Counted from the first letter of the stretch, positions 1 through 7,858 are shown. The stretch is 64,000 nucleotides of DNA from Alcaligenes faecalis (GCF_009497775.1 NZ_CP031012.1:1922001-1986000), one strand, 5' to 3'. A program made the numbers and translations. Notes: a model not told the origin generated them from the letters alone.

Positions 1-960
1 GTCACTGACCTGCAAGCCCAGGTTGATTGGCGGGCTTTGCTTGATGCGTTGACCAGAACGGACATCGAGGGTGCGATTGCTGCGCTCAATATCAATGAAG
101 CGGCCTGGGCTGAGTACTCGTCCAAGATGACGCAAGAGTATGCACTGGCCGGCGCATCTACGGCGGCGCAGATCCAGGCGCAGGGACTGGGCGGCATCGG
201 TACGCGATTCCGCATGACTAACCCCGGCGCTCAAGAGTGGATTCGGCAGAACGTCGCCAATCGCGTTGCGGGCTTTGCCGAGGAACAGACTCAAGTGGCC
301 CGCATGGTCATTGAGGCTGGGTTTGGCAGAGGCCAAGGTCCACGTAATATCGCAGTCGATCTGGCAGGCAGAGTGCAGGGCGGGCTACGCGCTGGCGGCG
401 TGCTGGGGCTGGATGCCCCCCGTGCAGCACGCTTGCAGGCTGTCACGCAGGGCATGCGCACTGCAGATGGGGTGCGGGATTTGGTGATTGCTCGTCAGGA
501 CGGCAAACTGGCGCTCCGGTACAAGGTGAACGCCGCGACCGAGCAGCGGATTATCCGGGCCTACAAAGCAGGAACAGCGGTGCCAGAAGCTGATCGTTTG
601 ATCAGTGAGCGGCAGTTCAGCAATGCCCTGTTGAAATCCAGGGCTGATACGGTGGCCTCCACAGAGACAGCCAACGCCGTTATGTCGGCGCGGGATGAGC
701 AGTGGCAGCAGTTGGTGGAAGCTCAAGGGGTTGATGCCAGTGCGGTTAAAAAGACTTGGCGTCATCGGCGCGGCAGCAAGGATGGCAGGCCCGAACATAT
801 TGCCATGAGCGGAGTATCTGTCATGGGATTAAATACCCCCTTCGTACTGCCTGATGGAACAACTATGCAGCACCCCCATGATCCAGCGGGTGGAGCCAAG
901 CACAATATACATTGCGGGTGCGATTGCACGTACCAACTGACATTTAAGGGGCTTGAATAA
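1..960 (+). CDS. Phage minor head protein (Mu gpF / SPP1 gp7-like), 5' partial
   Basis: Minor capsid protein of the kind that sits near the portal and helps DNA packaging or ejection. The frame is open back to base 1, so the true start lies outside the window; an internal TTG at 37 is only the first possible start seen. The C-terminal third carries the family signature: a basic stretch, then EHIAMSG and a closing Cys/His segment (NIHCGCDC) like that of PF04233 proteins. The stop codon overlaps the ATG of the next gene by one base (TAATG), as expected for a packed late phage operon. Family assignment rests on recognised motifs and on position before neck and tail genes. Confidence 0.8.
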   Translation, partial: VTDLQAQVDWRALLDALTRTDIEGAIAALNINEAAWAEYSSKMTQEYALAGASTAAQIQAQGLGGIGTRFRMTNPGAQEWIRQNVANRVAGFAEEQTQVARMVIEAGFGRGQGPRNIAVDLAGRVQGGLRAGGVLGLDAPRAARLQAVTQGMRTADGVRDLVIARQDGKLALRYKVNAATEQRIIRAYKAGTAVPEADRLISERQFSNALLKSRADTVASTETANAVMSARDEQWQQLVEAQGVDASAVKKTWRHRRGSKDGRPEHIAMSGVSVMGLNTPFVLPDGTTMQHPHDPAGGAKHNIHCGCDCTYQLTFKGLE

Positions 961-1403
961 TGGCTACGTCTTTTGCGGCACAGGTTGGCGCTTGGGCTGC
1001 CAAGTCAGAGGCACGGCTCCAGGCCACTAGAAATCGGGCCATTGTCTTGCTGGGCGAGGAAATGGCCCGGACGAAAGAAGAGGGTGGCAGAGTTCCGTTT
1101 GAGAAAGGAAATCTTGCAAGGTCATTGGTAGCTTCTGAACAGGGAATGCCAAAGACAGCAGAAGGGCCGTTCTCTGGAGGCAATGTAGGGGCAGTGGCTG
1201 TACTGCTGCCGCTGACCAAGGCCATATGGCTCGGATATCAAGCGGTTTACGCCCGGCGCATGAATTATGGGTTTGTGGGCGCTGATTCTTTGGGTCGAGT
1301 CTATAACCAGGCTGGAAATCATTTCGTTGAGGGCGCTATCGCACAATGGCCTCAGTTGGTCGCTCAGGCCGCCAAGGAAGTGCAGAGCGAGGCCACGGGA
1401 TGA
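960..1403 (+). CDS. Phage neck / head-tail connector protein (HK97 gp10-like)
   Basis: A 147-residue structural protein. Position between the minor head gene and the tail terminator, and a C-terminal half with YARRMNYGF and VEGAIAQWP segments, fit the HK97 gp10-like head-tail joining family, in which a short protein completes the neck. There is no signal peptide or membrane segment. It overlaps the preceding stop by one base and the following gene by ATGA, so the three are probably translationally coupled. The family name is inferred from order plus partial sequence resemblance; a general 'phage structural protein' label would be the safe fallback. Confidence 0.6.
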   Translation: MATSFAAQVGAWAAKSEARLQATRNRAIVLLGEEMARTKEEGGRVPFEKGNLARSLVASEQGMPKTAEGPFSGGNVGAVAVLLPLTKAIWLGYQAVYARRMNYGFVGADSLGRVYNQAGNHFVEGAIAQWPQLVAQAAKEVQSEATG

Positions 1404-1825
1404 GCGCAAAAACTGAAACGGCAATTTGGCTGGCCATAAAGGGCCGGGTTGAATCGTTGCCACTGTCCTATACCAAGGCTTGGCCAGGCCAGACCTTTGA
1501 GGTGCCGCATGCAGGCGGGCTGCCGCAGCCTTACTTGCGAGTAGGGCGAGTCACCGTGGCGCCAGTTCGGCAAATGATCGCGCCAGGTAAGCCGCATCGG
1601 CGCACGGGGGCCTTGATCATCACTCTGGTTTATCCACTTGGCCAGGACGTTTCAGCCTACGACCAGATCGCGGGAACGGTTGCAGATCATTTTCGTGACG
1701 GCACGCAAATGACCTACGGCGGGGTGTGTGTGTCAGTGACTGACTATCCCCACGCCCAAGAGGGTTATGAAGAAAACGGGTTCTGGACTGTTCCGGTCCG
1801 CATCCCATGGCAGTGTTTTGCATAG
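1400..1825 (+). CDS. Phage tail terminator / tail completion protein (DUF4128-like)
   Basis: A 141-residue protein expected to cap the tail tube and join it to the head. The start chosen is the ATG at 1400, which overlaps the previous stop (ATGA); the frame extends upstream to 1346 but only inside the neighbour. Length, the central TLVYPLGQD segment, the late GFWTVPVRIPW beta-strand-like end and the place just ahead of the tail tube gene fit siphophage tail terminators (gpU-like, DUF4128). The tail tube gene would normally follow at once but is displaced 3 kb by the accessory cassette downstream. Confidence 0.55.
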   Translation: MSAKTETAIWLAIKGRVESLPLSYTKAWPGQTFEVPHAGGLPQPYLRVGRVTVAPVRQMIAPGKPHRRTGALIITLVYPLGQDVSAYDQIAGTVADHFRDGTQMTYGGVCVSVTDYPHAQEGYEENGFWTVPVRIPWQCFA

Positions 1826-1831
1826 GAGATA

Positions 1832-2020
1832 ATGATGTGCACAGATTGTGAGGCCCGGCGAAAGCTGGCGCGTGATGCTTGGGTGAAGGGGAAAATTGGT
1901 GAGGCTGCCGGCCATATGGCTAAAGGCGCAGCCGAGATGGTGGGCCTGAAATCGAAAGCGGGCGGCCAGGAGTTAGCCAGAAAACCGGAGCGGACGAAAA
2001 CATCCGCGAATAAAGAATAG
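1832..2020 (+). CDS. Small phage protein of unknown function
   Basis: A 62-residue, very basic protein with an N-terminal CTDCEARRK motif and a Lys/Arg-rich tail. A good ribosome site (AGGAG) precedes the tandem ATGATG start, and a terminator follows directly after the stop, so it is likely real. The two cysteines separated by two residues could hint at a metal site, but a second pair is missing. I do not recognise the family. It is the last gene before the first accessory cassette. Confidence 0.55.
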   Translation: MMCTDCEARRKLARDAWVKGKIGEAAGHMAKGAAEMVGLKSKAGGQELARKPERTKTSANKE

Positions 2021-2042
2021 CCGCCATCCAGGCGGTTTTTTT
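2021..2042 (+). terminator. Intrinsic terminator after the small tail-operon gene
   Basis: Stem CCGCC (2021-2025) and GGCGG (2031-2035) with a five-base loop, followed by seven T. It begins right after the TAG stop of the preceding gene and marks the left border of the first accessory cassette. Confidence 0.8.
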
Positions 2043-2357
2043 ATGCCCGTTCATACGGGCAAACGCTTCCAAGCAACCTTAAATCGGTAGATGCCGAGCA
2101 GCAGTCTTTGAGCACGGACAATAGACCGGCGTGAACGAGACGTATCGGAAGTAACTATCTAGGAGGGTTCTGGATAGCGGCTGTGTCTGCGATTGATCTG
2201 TTAGGGCGGGAGTGGCCATATGTTAGAAATTCGATTGAAGTTGGCCGCCTTGTAGGCAAGAGTCAATGCCTGTATGCTGTGTTTATGAACAGTATTGAGT
2301 CTTGCTTGAGTAGTTGCTATGTTGTTGCAATTTCACACATATCGAAAAGGCATAGCA
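2043..2357 (+). other. Leader of the accessory cassette, no convincing gene
   Basis: About 315 bases between the terminator and the NA37-like gene. A short open frame starts at 2183 but has no family resemblance and a poorly spaced ribosome site, so I do not call it. Near the right end lies a possible sigma-70 promoter, listed separately. Composition becomes AT-richer to the right. Confidence 0.5.
2295..2323 (+). promoter_or_regulatory. Possible sigma-70 promoter of the accessory cassette
   Basis: TTGAGT at 2295-2300 and TATGTT at 2318-2323 are spaced by 17 bases and lie about 35 bases ahead of the start codon at 2358. Both boxes match four or more of six consensus positions. It would let the cassette be expressed from an otherwise silent prophage. 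This is prediction by eye only. Confidence 0.35.
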
Positions 2358-3431
2358 ATGTTGGAATTGAATGGCTTAGAGATTAGAAAGGCGATAGTTC
2401 ATCATATCCCCAAAGCGGTTGATCGAGTAACAGCTACAGCAGCATGTTCCGATGAGTTGGTTGATTTGCCTCCTGCTGGTTTCGATATGTTTTCGCGACG
2501 TATCGCGAAAGCCTTAGGAAGTAAGTCGAAAGGTATTAAAGTAGATATTGAACGAGATCAGCAAGGTAGTTTCTTTCAGTCTGCGGCTCAAGCTATGGAG
2601 GCAGGAGTTTCAGAGGAAAATTTTATTCAAACTTCTAAAGAAATAGCGCAAAATTTGTGTAATGCTCAAGGAATTAAAGGGCTGGTTGAGAGTAAATTGC
2701 TTGTAATGTCAGGAGTTACAGGGGAGTTTCAAAGGCCTTTCTTGGTGGTTGTGAAGGCAGATATGCAAGACGCTTTAGCTGAAGTACCTAAAGAGAGTGG
2801 GTCGGTATCTATTGATTATTTGGATAATATATTTTTAACTGATTCTCAGCGTTTATATAAAATTGGTTTTTTGCAGCAGATCGTCGCTACGCCTAGGGTA
2901 ATCGATGGATTGAGAAATATAGATCAATATACAATGCATTTGTTTGATCATCTTTTAACTGCAGTAGAGACTCGTAATGCTGCCCATTATTTCTATTCTG
3001 ATTTTTTGGGTGCTGATATAGCTGCTTCTGATAAACGTCTAACCCAGGACTTTTATGAGAAAACAATGAGGTTTCTTCAGTCTAGAGGCTACGATGCTGA
3101 TACTCTAATTGATAAAAGTGAATCTCTGAGGAGTGAGCTCAGAAGTAACGATTCGACTATCTCAACAGCAGATTTTGCCGTGAGGCATCTTGATTCTAAT
3201 GAGGCGGATGACTATGAGGAGTACATGCGATCACAGTCATTTCCGGAGCATGCGATAACCAAAGATGTTGGGTATATTAAGAGCAAAATACAGAGGAGGC
3301 GGAAATTTGTTTTTAGCTCTCAAGTGATGATTACAACTCCGTCAGATGGTGGGAATCTTATTAGTATAGAGCCATCACAAGATGGAAGTACGACTGTCAT
3401 AGTAACGGGAACTCTCTCAAAGAGTGAATAA
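2358..3431 (+). CDS. NA37/NdpA (YejK)-like nucleoid-associated protein
   Basis: A 357-residue soluble protein resembling the NA37 (YejK/NdpA) family of nucleoid-associated proteins, which bind DNA and are of poorly known function. What suggests this: the central FLVVVKADMQDAL strand segment, a later HYFYSDFLGAD segment that matches the FF-DFLG signature, and overall length near the 330-residue norm. The ATG at 2358 is preferred over an upstream TTG at 2319 because AAAAGG sits seven bases before it. The stop overlaps the next ATG (TAATG), so it forms an operon with the RelA/SpoT-like gene. Codon use is visibly AT-richer than the flanking tail genes, which points to separate acquisition. The family call is moderate, not certain. 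Confidence 0.6.
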   Translation: MLELNGLEIRKAIVHHIPKAVDRVTATAACSDELVDLPPAGFDMFSRRIAKALGSKSKGIKVDIERDQQGSFFQSAAQAMEAGVSEENFIQTSKEIAQNLCNAQGIKGLVESKLLVMSGVTGEFQRPFLVVVKADMQDALAEVPKESGSVSIDYLDNIFLTDSQRLYKIGFLQQIVATPRVIDGLRNIDQYTMHLFDHLLTAVETRNAAHYFYSDFLGADIAASDKRLTQDFYEKTMRFLQSRGYDADTLIDKSESLRSELRSNDSTISTADFAVRHLDSNEADDYEEYMRSQSFPEHAITKDVGYIKSKIQRRRKFVFSSQVMITTPSDGGNLISIEPSQDGSTTVIVTGTLSKSE

Positions 3432-4411
3432 TGACTACTGAGTTTTTTGACTGGTTTGATGCGACAAAGCCAGCCCTTGAAAAATGGGGAGAGCATGTCG
3501 TCCAGACAGTTAAGAGACGAGTAAAAGATGAGGTTGGGGAAGAACGATTTGTATCTTTCTTTAAGATTGAAACATCGCTAAGAGTTAAATCTAAGAAGTC
3601 AATTGAGGATAAGATATTAAAAAAATTGTACTCATCTCCAAGAGATCAAGTTACTGATTTGATTGGTGCTAGATTTGTAGTTCTTTTAAAATCAGATCTT
3701 GATATTTTGGATAGAGCGATAATCAATAGGAACTCTTGGGCTGTCAGCAAAGATAGGGACTTCTTTAATGAAAGCCTTAAGGAGCCATCCGTATTTGACT
3801 ATCAGTCGAATCATTATGTGGTAACGAGTGTGGTTGATCAGGAAATTGAGGGGGTATTTGTACCTAGCGGATTGCGATGTGAGGTTCAATCAAGATCGTT
3901 GCTGCAACATGCGTACGCAGAATTGGTACACGCTGATGTATATAAAGCGAATAATTTTGTTCCTGAGTCAACTAAAAGATTAGTTGCTCGTAGCATGGCT
4001 CTAATGGAATCAACGGATGAGGTGTTTTTAAGTATATCGAGAGAGCTGGAAGGAATACGGAAGGCCCAGAGTTGTCTGTATTCGGCCTCAAGGTTAATTT
4101 ATTTAGATATGGGGGTTGAGGCCTCAGAATCTCCAACTAGTTTATATTTGGAGGTGGCTGATACTTATCGTGATCTACTGGAAAAGGTTTCTCTTGATTC
4201 TCTCAGTGCTGTGGTTGTAGATGTTGGTTTGCGTAAAAAAATAAAAGAAAGATCGCTTCGTCATGGCTTATTTTCTGATCCGACAGCTTTGCTTGCGTAC
4301 TGGTTAATGAAAAATAACTATAGAAGATTTTTCAGAGACTGGCCAAGGCATGATTTGCGCTCTGACTTAGAGCAGATCGCAGCTGATAATGGACTGTCTT
4401 TTCCGGATTGA
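3431..4411 (+). CDS. RelA/SpoT-domain nucleotide pyrophosphokinase-like protein
   Basis: A 326-residue protein with a RelA/SpoT synthetase domain in the first half and an unassigned helical C-terminal half. Visible motifs: basic RVKSKKS loop (residue 51 on), DLIGARF (Asp76), YQSNHY (Tyr124, the position that stacks on the acceptor base in this fold), and CEVQSR with Glu151 followed by LLQHAYAELVHADVYK. There is no HD hydrolase, TGS or ACT domain, so it is a small stand-alone enzyme rather than a housekeeping Rel. Relatives make (p)ppGpp, make (p)ppApp as toxins, pyrophosphorylate tRNA, or act in phage defence (CapRel, toxSAS). Which of these applies cannot be read from sequence. It overlaps the upstream NA37-like gene and is two bases from the membrane-protein gene. 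Confidence 0.8.
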   Translation: MTTEFFDWFDATKPALEKWGEHVVQTVKRRVKDEVGEERFVSFFKIETSLRVKSKKSIEDKILKKLYSSPRDQVTDLIGARFVVLLKSDLDILDRAIINRNSWAVSKDRDFFNESLKEPSVFDYQSNHYVVTSVVDQEIEGVFVPSGLRCEVQSRSLLQHAYAELVHADVYKANNFVPESTKRLVARSMALMESTDEVFLSISRELEGIRKAQSCLYSASRLIYLDMGVEASESPTSLYLEVADTYRDLLEKVSLDSLSAVVVDVGLRKKIKERSLRHGLFSDPTALLAYWLMKNNYRRFFRDWPRHDLRSDLEQIAADNGLSFPD

Positions 4412-4413
4412 TT

Positions 4414-4833
4414 ATGAATGAATCTGATTTGATCGCGTTACGATTAGGTTATTTGAATATTACTCAAGAGGTGATCTCGAGACTCGCAAATAGTGTTGCC
4501 GTTACAAAGGGGGCGAGTATTACTGTTTTGGGCGCTATGCTCGCGTTTGCTGCTAGTGATAAAGCGAATGAATTTTCTTGGTGGTTTTTCTTGCCGCCTG
4601 GAATGATTTTTATGTTTTTCGATTCCTATTTTTTGCAACGAGAGCGGGTTTTTAGAAAGCTGTATAACAGAGCAGCTTCCAAGCCTCTCGAGGAAGTGGT
4701 TAGTTTGGTTATTGATACTAAGGTGGTGCAAGAGGTGAAAGAGGATTTTTTCTCAGTTTTGATTAGGAAATCGATCTTTAGATTTCATGTTCCACTTAAC
4801 TTTGCGGTTGTGCTCGCGTATTGCCTTTCTTAG
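4414..4833 (+). CDS. Small multi-pass membrane protein, putative effector of the cassette
   Basis: A 139-residue protein. Hydrophobic segments lie at about 29-47 and 54-72, with a third at the C-terminus (about 124-139). After the second comes SYFLQRERVFRKLY, a pattern I associate with small membrane proteins found beside nucleotide-signalling enzymes (S/AYFL..ER.FR.LY). The ATG at 4414 is chosen over an in-frame TTG at 4408 that overlaps the upstream stop. Tight linkage to the RelA/SpoT-like enzyme suggests a sensor or membrane-acting effector, but that role is inference. Three terminator-like hairpins follow. Confidence 0.65.
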   Translation: MNESDLIALRLGYLNITQEVISRLANSVAVTKGASITVLGAMLAFAASDKANEFSWWFFLPPGMIFMFFDSYFLQRERVFRKLYNRAASKPLEEVVSLVIDTKVVQEVKEDFFSVLIRKSIFRFHVPLNFAVVLAYCLS

Positions 4834-4852
4834 TTTTGTCTGCTTTTCAGGG

Positions 4853-4965
4853 CCCTCAGCATAAGGGTTTTTTATTGCCTTTCACCTACACGCACCTAAC
4901 ACTCAACTGACCCGGCCAAGCGCCGGGTTTCTTTTTGCCGCCCCGCTAATCAGCGGGGATTTTTT
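4853..4965 (+). terminator. Cluster of three intrinsic terminators closing the first cassette
   Basis: A weak hairpin CCCT/AGGG with T6 (4853-4873), a strong CCCGGC/GCCGGG hairpin with a T-rich tail (4911-4936), and CCCCGC/GCGGGG followed by ATTTTTT (4941-4965). The last lies just before the ribosome site of the tail tube gene. They would stop transcription from the cassette entering the tail genes, so late phage transcription needs read-through, presumably by antitermination. Confidence 0.75.
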
Positions 4966-4978
4966 ATTGGAGAAACCC

Positions 4979-5701
4979 ATGAGCGGTGGACTTTACCCGG
5001 TATCCGGGTCAAAGCTGTATATCGGCGGACGTGTAACCGCCAAGGGAACTGTTACTGCGGCTGACTTTGCAGACGCAACCTGGACGGAGGTCGGCGGCTG
5101 GGCCAATGCGGGCGCAATCGGCGATACGCAAGAGGTCGGTGAACAGGCATTGATCAATGAGAAGCGTGTGCGCAAGTTCAAGACCACTTTGAATGGCGGC
5201 ACGATGGAAAACTCTTTCGTCCCTATGGCCTTGGACCCTGGCCAGATTAAGTTCAAAGCGGCCATTGCAGACTGCGTTCCGTACCAATTCAAAATTGAAT
5301 GGGGCGCGGATTGCATGCCGTCCTCTGATGTGACGATCAGCGTTGCAGCTCCGGCTGTAGTCACATGGCCAAGCCATGGCTTAGAGGCTGGTCAGCCTGT
5401 TGTATTCAGCAATGAGGGCGGGGCTCTGCCCGCTGGCCTGGAGGCCGGGAAGATCTACTACGTCATTGCAGCTGGTCTTGCGGCTAACGCTTTCTCTGTT
5501 GCCACCATTCCCGATGCAGCAACCGGCATTGAAACGACTGCAGCCGGCACTGGAACGCACACTGCGTCTGCACCACCTGCAGGTATGACCGATATGTTCT
5601 ATGGCCTAGCTCTGCCTGGTGCCCGCCAAGGCGGCGATGCGACTGCCGCGCACTTGCGCGCATGGTCGATTGCCGTCGATAGCAACATCATCGAAATCTA
5701 A
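4979..5701 (+). CDS. Major tail tube protein
   Basis: A 240-residue protein expected to polymerise into the tail tube. The N-terminal part (MSGGLYPVSGSKLYIGG..) and the central ENSFVPMALDPGQIKFKAA segment are typical of siphophage tube proteins. A Gly/Ala-rich insert of about 60 residues near 125-190 (SHGLEAGQPVVF, KIYYVIAAG) resembles an extra beta-rich decoration module often found appended to such proteins. The ATG at 4979 has GGAGAA at the right distance; an upstream TTG is rejected. The tail chaperone follows, as in lambda-like order. Confidence 0.75.
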   Translation: MSGGLYPVSGSKLYIGGRVTAKGTVTAADFADATWTEVGGWANAGAIGDTQEVGEQALINEKRVRKFKTTLNGGTMENSFVPMALDPGQIKFKAAIADCVPYQFKIEWGADCMPSSDVTISVAAPAVVTWPSHGLEAGQPVVFSNEGGALPAGLEAGKIYYVIAAGLAANAFSVATIPDAATGIETTAAGTGTHTASAPPAGMTDMFYGLALPGARQGGDATAAHLRAWSIAVDSNIIEI

Positions 5702-5784
5702 GAACCCGCCATAGCGGTTAGGGGCGGGCGGAACTGGTCTCGCCGCTTGCCCCGTCTTGAGACCTGAGACCATAAGGATTGGAA

Positions 5785-6201
5785 ATGGAAATCAAAGATC
5801 TGGTTTTGTCTGACGAAGCCTTGAACGTAATCGATAAAGGCACTTGGGTGGGTGATCTGGATGGCGCTCCCGGTGTTGAGCTGCTGGTGTGCGGCATTAG
5901 CTCCAAAGATGCCCAGAAGGCCCTGAGCCAAAAGCAAGCGGCACTGCGCCTAAAGAACCGCGGCAAACCCTTGAATGAAGAGCAACTGGCGAAGGCCATG
6001 CGTGAAACCTTGGCAGAAGTGGTTCTCAAGGGCTGGCGTGGCCTTAAGGATAGCGGCAAAGATCTGGTATATAGCCCAGAGCTGGCCGTGAGATTCATCA
6101 CTTCCCGCAACGGCGAACGATTCGCGGGCTTGGTTCTGCAGGCAGCTCAGCGTGTAGATGTGGACGCAAGTCTGTTTGTGGAGGAAGCCACAAAAAACTG
6201 A
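5785..6201 (+). CDS. Tail assembly chaperone (gpG-like)
   Basis: A 138-residue protein with no signal or membrane segment, lying between tail tube and tape measure. In siphophages this position is held by the G/GT pair of tail chaperones that coat the tape measure during assembly. The ATG at 5785 has AAGGATTGG in front; an in-frame TTG at 5779 is unlikely. The last codons contain A AAA AAC immediately before TGA, in the exact phase for -1 slippage, and the -1 frame stays open for 113 codons (next entry). A conserved chaperone family match was not identifiable by eye, so the call rests on position plus the frameshift architecture. Confidence 0.75.
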   Translation: MEIKDLVLSDEALNVIDKGTWVGDLDGAPGVELLVCGISSKDAQKALSQKQAALRLKNRGKPLNEEQLAKAMRETLAEVVLKGWRGLKDSGKDLVYSPELAVRFITSRNGERFAGLVLQAAQRVDVDASLFVEEATKN

Positions 6202-6539
6202 TTGCCCGCCTGCGCTGGAGCCTTGATAACCCGAACGCAAAGAAAACCATTGAGGACTATGAGCGATTCGGAGAAGAAATCCCGGAAAGCCTGATACCGC
6301 CTGATCTCCATGATGTCGAATGGAGTTACTGGCAGGCTTTCTGGGAGCTTTCTACAGACAGGCAGGTGGGTATGGCTTCAGGTCCTGTGCCTTGGACCGC
6401 GATTCATGCATATGCGAAATCAGCGAGCATCACCGATGCGTCGTCCTTCGCGGGAATCATTCGGGCCATGGATGATGCTTATCTCTCGCACCAGGGTGGG
6501 GAAAGCAAGACGTTCACACGCGACATGCTAAAGCGGTAA
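6192..6539 (+). CDS. Tail chaperone frameshift extension (gpGT-like C-terminal part)
   Basis: The heptamer A AAA AAC at 6192-6198 lies in the zero frame of the chaperone gene, one codon before its stop. After a -1 slip, reading resumes at 6198 (CTG ATT GCC CGC..) and runs to TAA at 6537-6539, giving 113 further residues and a fusion of about 251. The extension has a compact, coding-like composition with several aromatic residues (VEWSYWQAFWEL) and no plausible start codon of its own near the 5' end, so it is only reachable by frameshifting. This matches the lambda G/GT principle; the slip site itself is of the classic type. Confidence 0.7.
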   Translation, partial: KKLIARLRWSLDNPNAKKTIEDYERFGEEIPESLIPPDLHDVEWSYWQAFWELSTDRQVGMASGPVPWTAIHAYAKSASITDASSFAGIIRAMDDAYLSHQGGESKTFTRDMLKR

Positions 6540-6588
6540 TTGATTCGCTGCTATGATTCTCCGTATTCATTTGTTACGGAGAGGCGAG

Positions 6589-7428
6589 ATGGAGTGGATT
6601 CTAGTCTTGGCTGTCTTGGCGTTTTTGGTATACAGGCATACGCAGAAGAAAGCCGTTAAACGAAAAAATGCATTGAATGTTCGGGCTATGGATGTCGATG
6701 AGTCGCCGGATATTCGAGTCTATGCAACATTGAGTGGCATGCCAGAAAGGAAGGTAGTTGAGACTATCAATAAAGATGGCATTCCAGAGTTTAAATTCCG
6801 CTTTCATGCAAACCTAGGCTTTGAAACCGCTGCAGAGGCTTTGTGCAGACACCGGACAGAAAACTTTATTCCTAGGCCTAACGGGAATAAGGAGCCAATC
6901 ATAGAGCCTGGTGGTATTTGGTTCGCAGTTTCAGAATGGGACGATCCTGATCGAACATGGAACCACGAGAATGATCAGTTCAAGTATATCGGTGGTATTC
7001 AGGTGTATATCGGGTTGCTGTTGAAGGTCCGAGGAATCTATGAGGATGCGACACTGACGCCAGCCCAGAAGAAAATCGAAATTGAAAAAATTTGCTTGGG
7101 AAACAAGGACGTTTATACCGTTAAGCATGTGTTCTCGCCTCCTTGGGAGTCATTGCTTGTTCCTGTGCTATCGACTGGTGACGGAATCGGCCCACATCGA
7201 GTTGGGATATTAGAGGCGGCTGGCATAAAAACAATTGATGACATTCGCTCCAGGACTGATGGCCAGCTACTAGAGATTAAAGGAATAGGAAAGGCAGCGG
7301 TCTCCGCCTTACGAAATCTGGCAGCTCAGTGGACTTATGACACATCAACAGAGGTGATAGAGAAGGATAGTGAGTATCGACAAGCTCTCTCTATTGGAAG
7401 TAGTCACACAGAGCCTACGCCGGCTTGA
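6589..7428 (+). CDS. Membrane-anchored helix-hairpin-helix protein of unknown function
   Basis: A 279-residue protein. Residues 3-18 form one membrane anchor (EWILVLAVLAFLVYRH). A middle domain of about 150 residues is unassigned. Near the C-terminus two helix-hairpin-helix-like motifs appear (GDGIGPHRVGILEAAG and LEIKGIGKAAVSAL), normally used to hold DNA without sequence preference. The ATG at 6589 has GGAGAGG four bases before it and is preferred to an ATG at 6553. Sitting in the tail operon between chaperone and tape measure, with AT-richer codon use, it looks like an accessory gene. A role at the membrane against incoming DNA is possible but only a guess. Confidence 0.6.
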   Translation: MEWILVLAVLAFLVYRHTQKKAVKRKNALNVRAMDVDESPDIRVYATLSGMPERKVVETINKDGIPEFKFRFHANLGFETAAEALCRHRTENFIPRPNGNKEPIIEPGGIWFAVSEWDDPDRTWNHENDQFKYIGGIQVYIGLLLKVRGIYEDATLTPAQKKIEIEKICLGNKDVYTVKHVFSPPWESLLVPVLSTGDGIGPHRVGILEAAGIKTIDDIRSRTDGQLLEIKGIGKAAVSALRNLAAQWTYDTSTEVIEKDSEYRQALSIGSSHTEPTPA

Positions 7429-7439
7429 GGATTGTGGAG

Positions 7440-7796
7440 ATGGGGGTGAAAGTAGTTTTTCTAGTTGGTTTATTTTCAATGGCGCTGGCTGGATGCGGAA
7501 ATGATGACACTGAGCCAGTGGCCACAGCAGGCAAAGTTTGGAACGAAAGCGAAGTTGTCGAGGCTGTGGGGATTAAGGTGCGCGAGAATGGCATTGGTAA
7601 GTATTTTGTCACGGCAGAAGGGGTAGAGTGCGATGCCCCCACAATCATGAAAACAGCTCAAGCAGTGCAGATGTATAAAAAATCAGGCGATACCGTGGCC
7701 ACCAATCTCGCGGGAACGGCTGGGGTGAAGATTGTTGCTCACGAGCAGAGAGCCTGCTTAGAAGATGCAAATAGGCTGTTAGAGAAACTGCGGTGA
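7440..7796 (+). CDS. Small lipoprotein of unknown function
   Basis: About 118 residues with a lipoprotein signal: basic start, hydrophobic VVFLVGLFSMALAG, then Cys in the lipobox LAGC. The mature part is short and unassigned, with two more cysteines. Start is uncertain: ATG at 7440 uses GAGG nine bases upstream, while GTG at 7446 has GGAG six bases upstream and would give the cleaner signal MKVVFLV. It directly follows the membrane-anchored helix-hairpin-helix gene and precedes a terminator, so the two form the second accessory cassette. Phage lipoproteins in such positions often block superinfection; that is inference here. Confidence 0.6.
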   Translation: MGVKVVFLVGLFSMALAGCGNDDTEPVATAGKVWNESEVVEAVGIKVRENGIGKYFVTAEGVECDAPTIMKTAQAVQMYKKSGDTVATNLAGTAGVKIVAHEQRACLEDANRLLEKLR

Positions 7797-7821
7797 ATTG
7801 AACCGCGCTTGAATTACACAA

Positions 7822-7844
7822 GGTCGCTTTAGCGGCCTTTTTTT
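7822..7844 (+). terminator. Intrinsic terminator closing the second cassette
   Basis: GGTCGC and GCGGCC pair (one G-T pair) around a TTTA loop, followed by seven T. It ends about 15 bases before the tape measure start codon. Confidence 0.75.
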
Positions 7845-7858
7845 ATGGGTGAAACCCT

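Noticed and set aside
2183..2386. Short open frame ahead of the NA37-like gene
   Set aside because: AGGAGG lies too far from its GTG start, no family resemblance, and it overlaps the promoter and start of the next gene.
7200..7330. Helix-hairpin-helix part as sign of a DNA repair enzyme
   Set aside because: The protein lacks any nuclease or glycosylase domain and has a membrane anchor, so a repair enzyme label is not justified.
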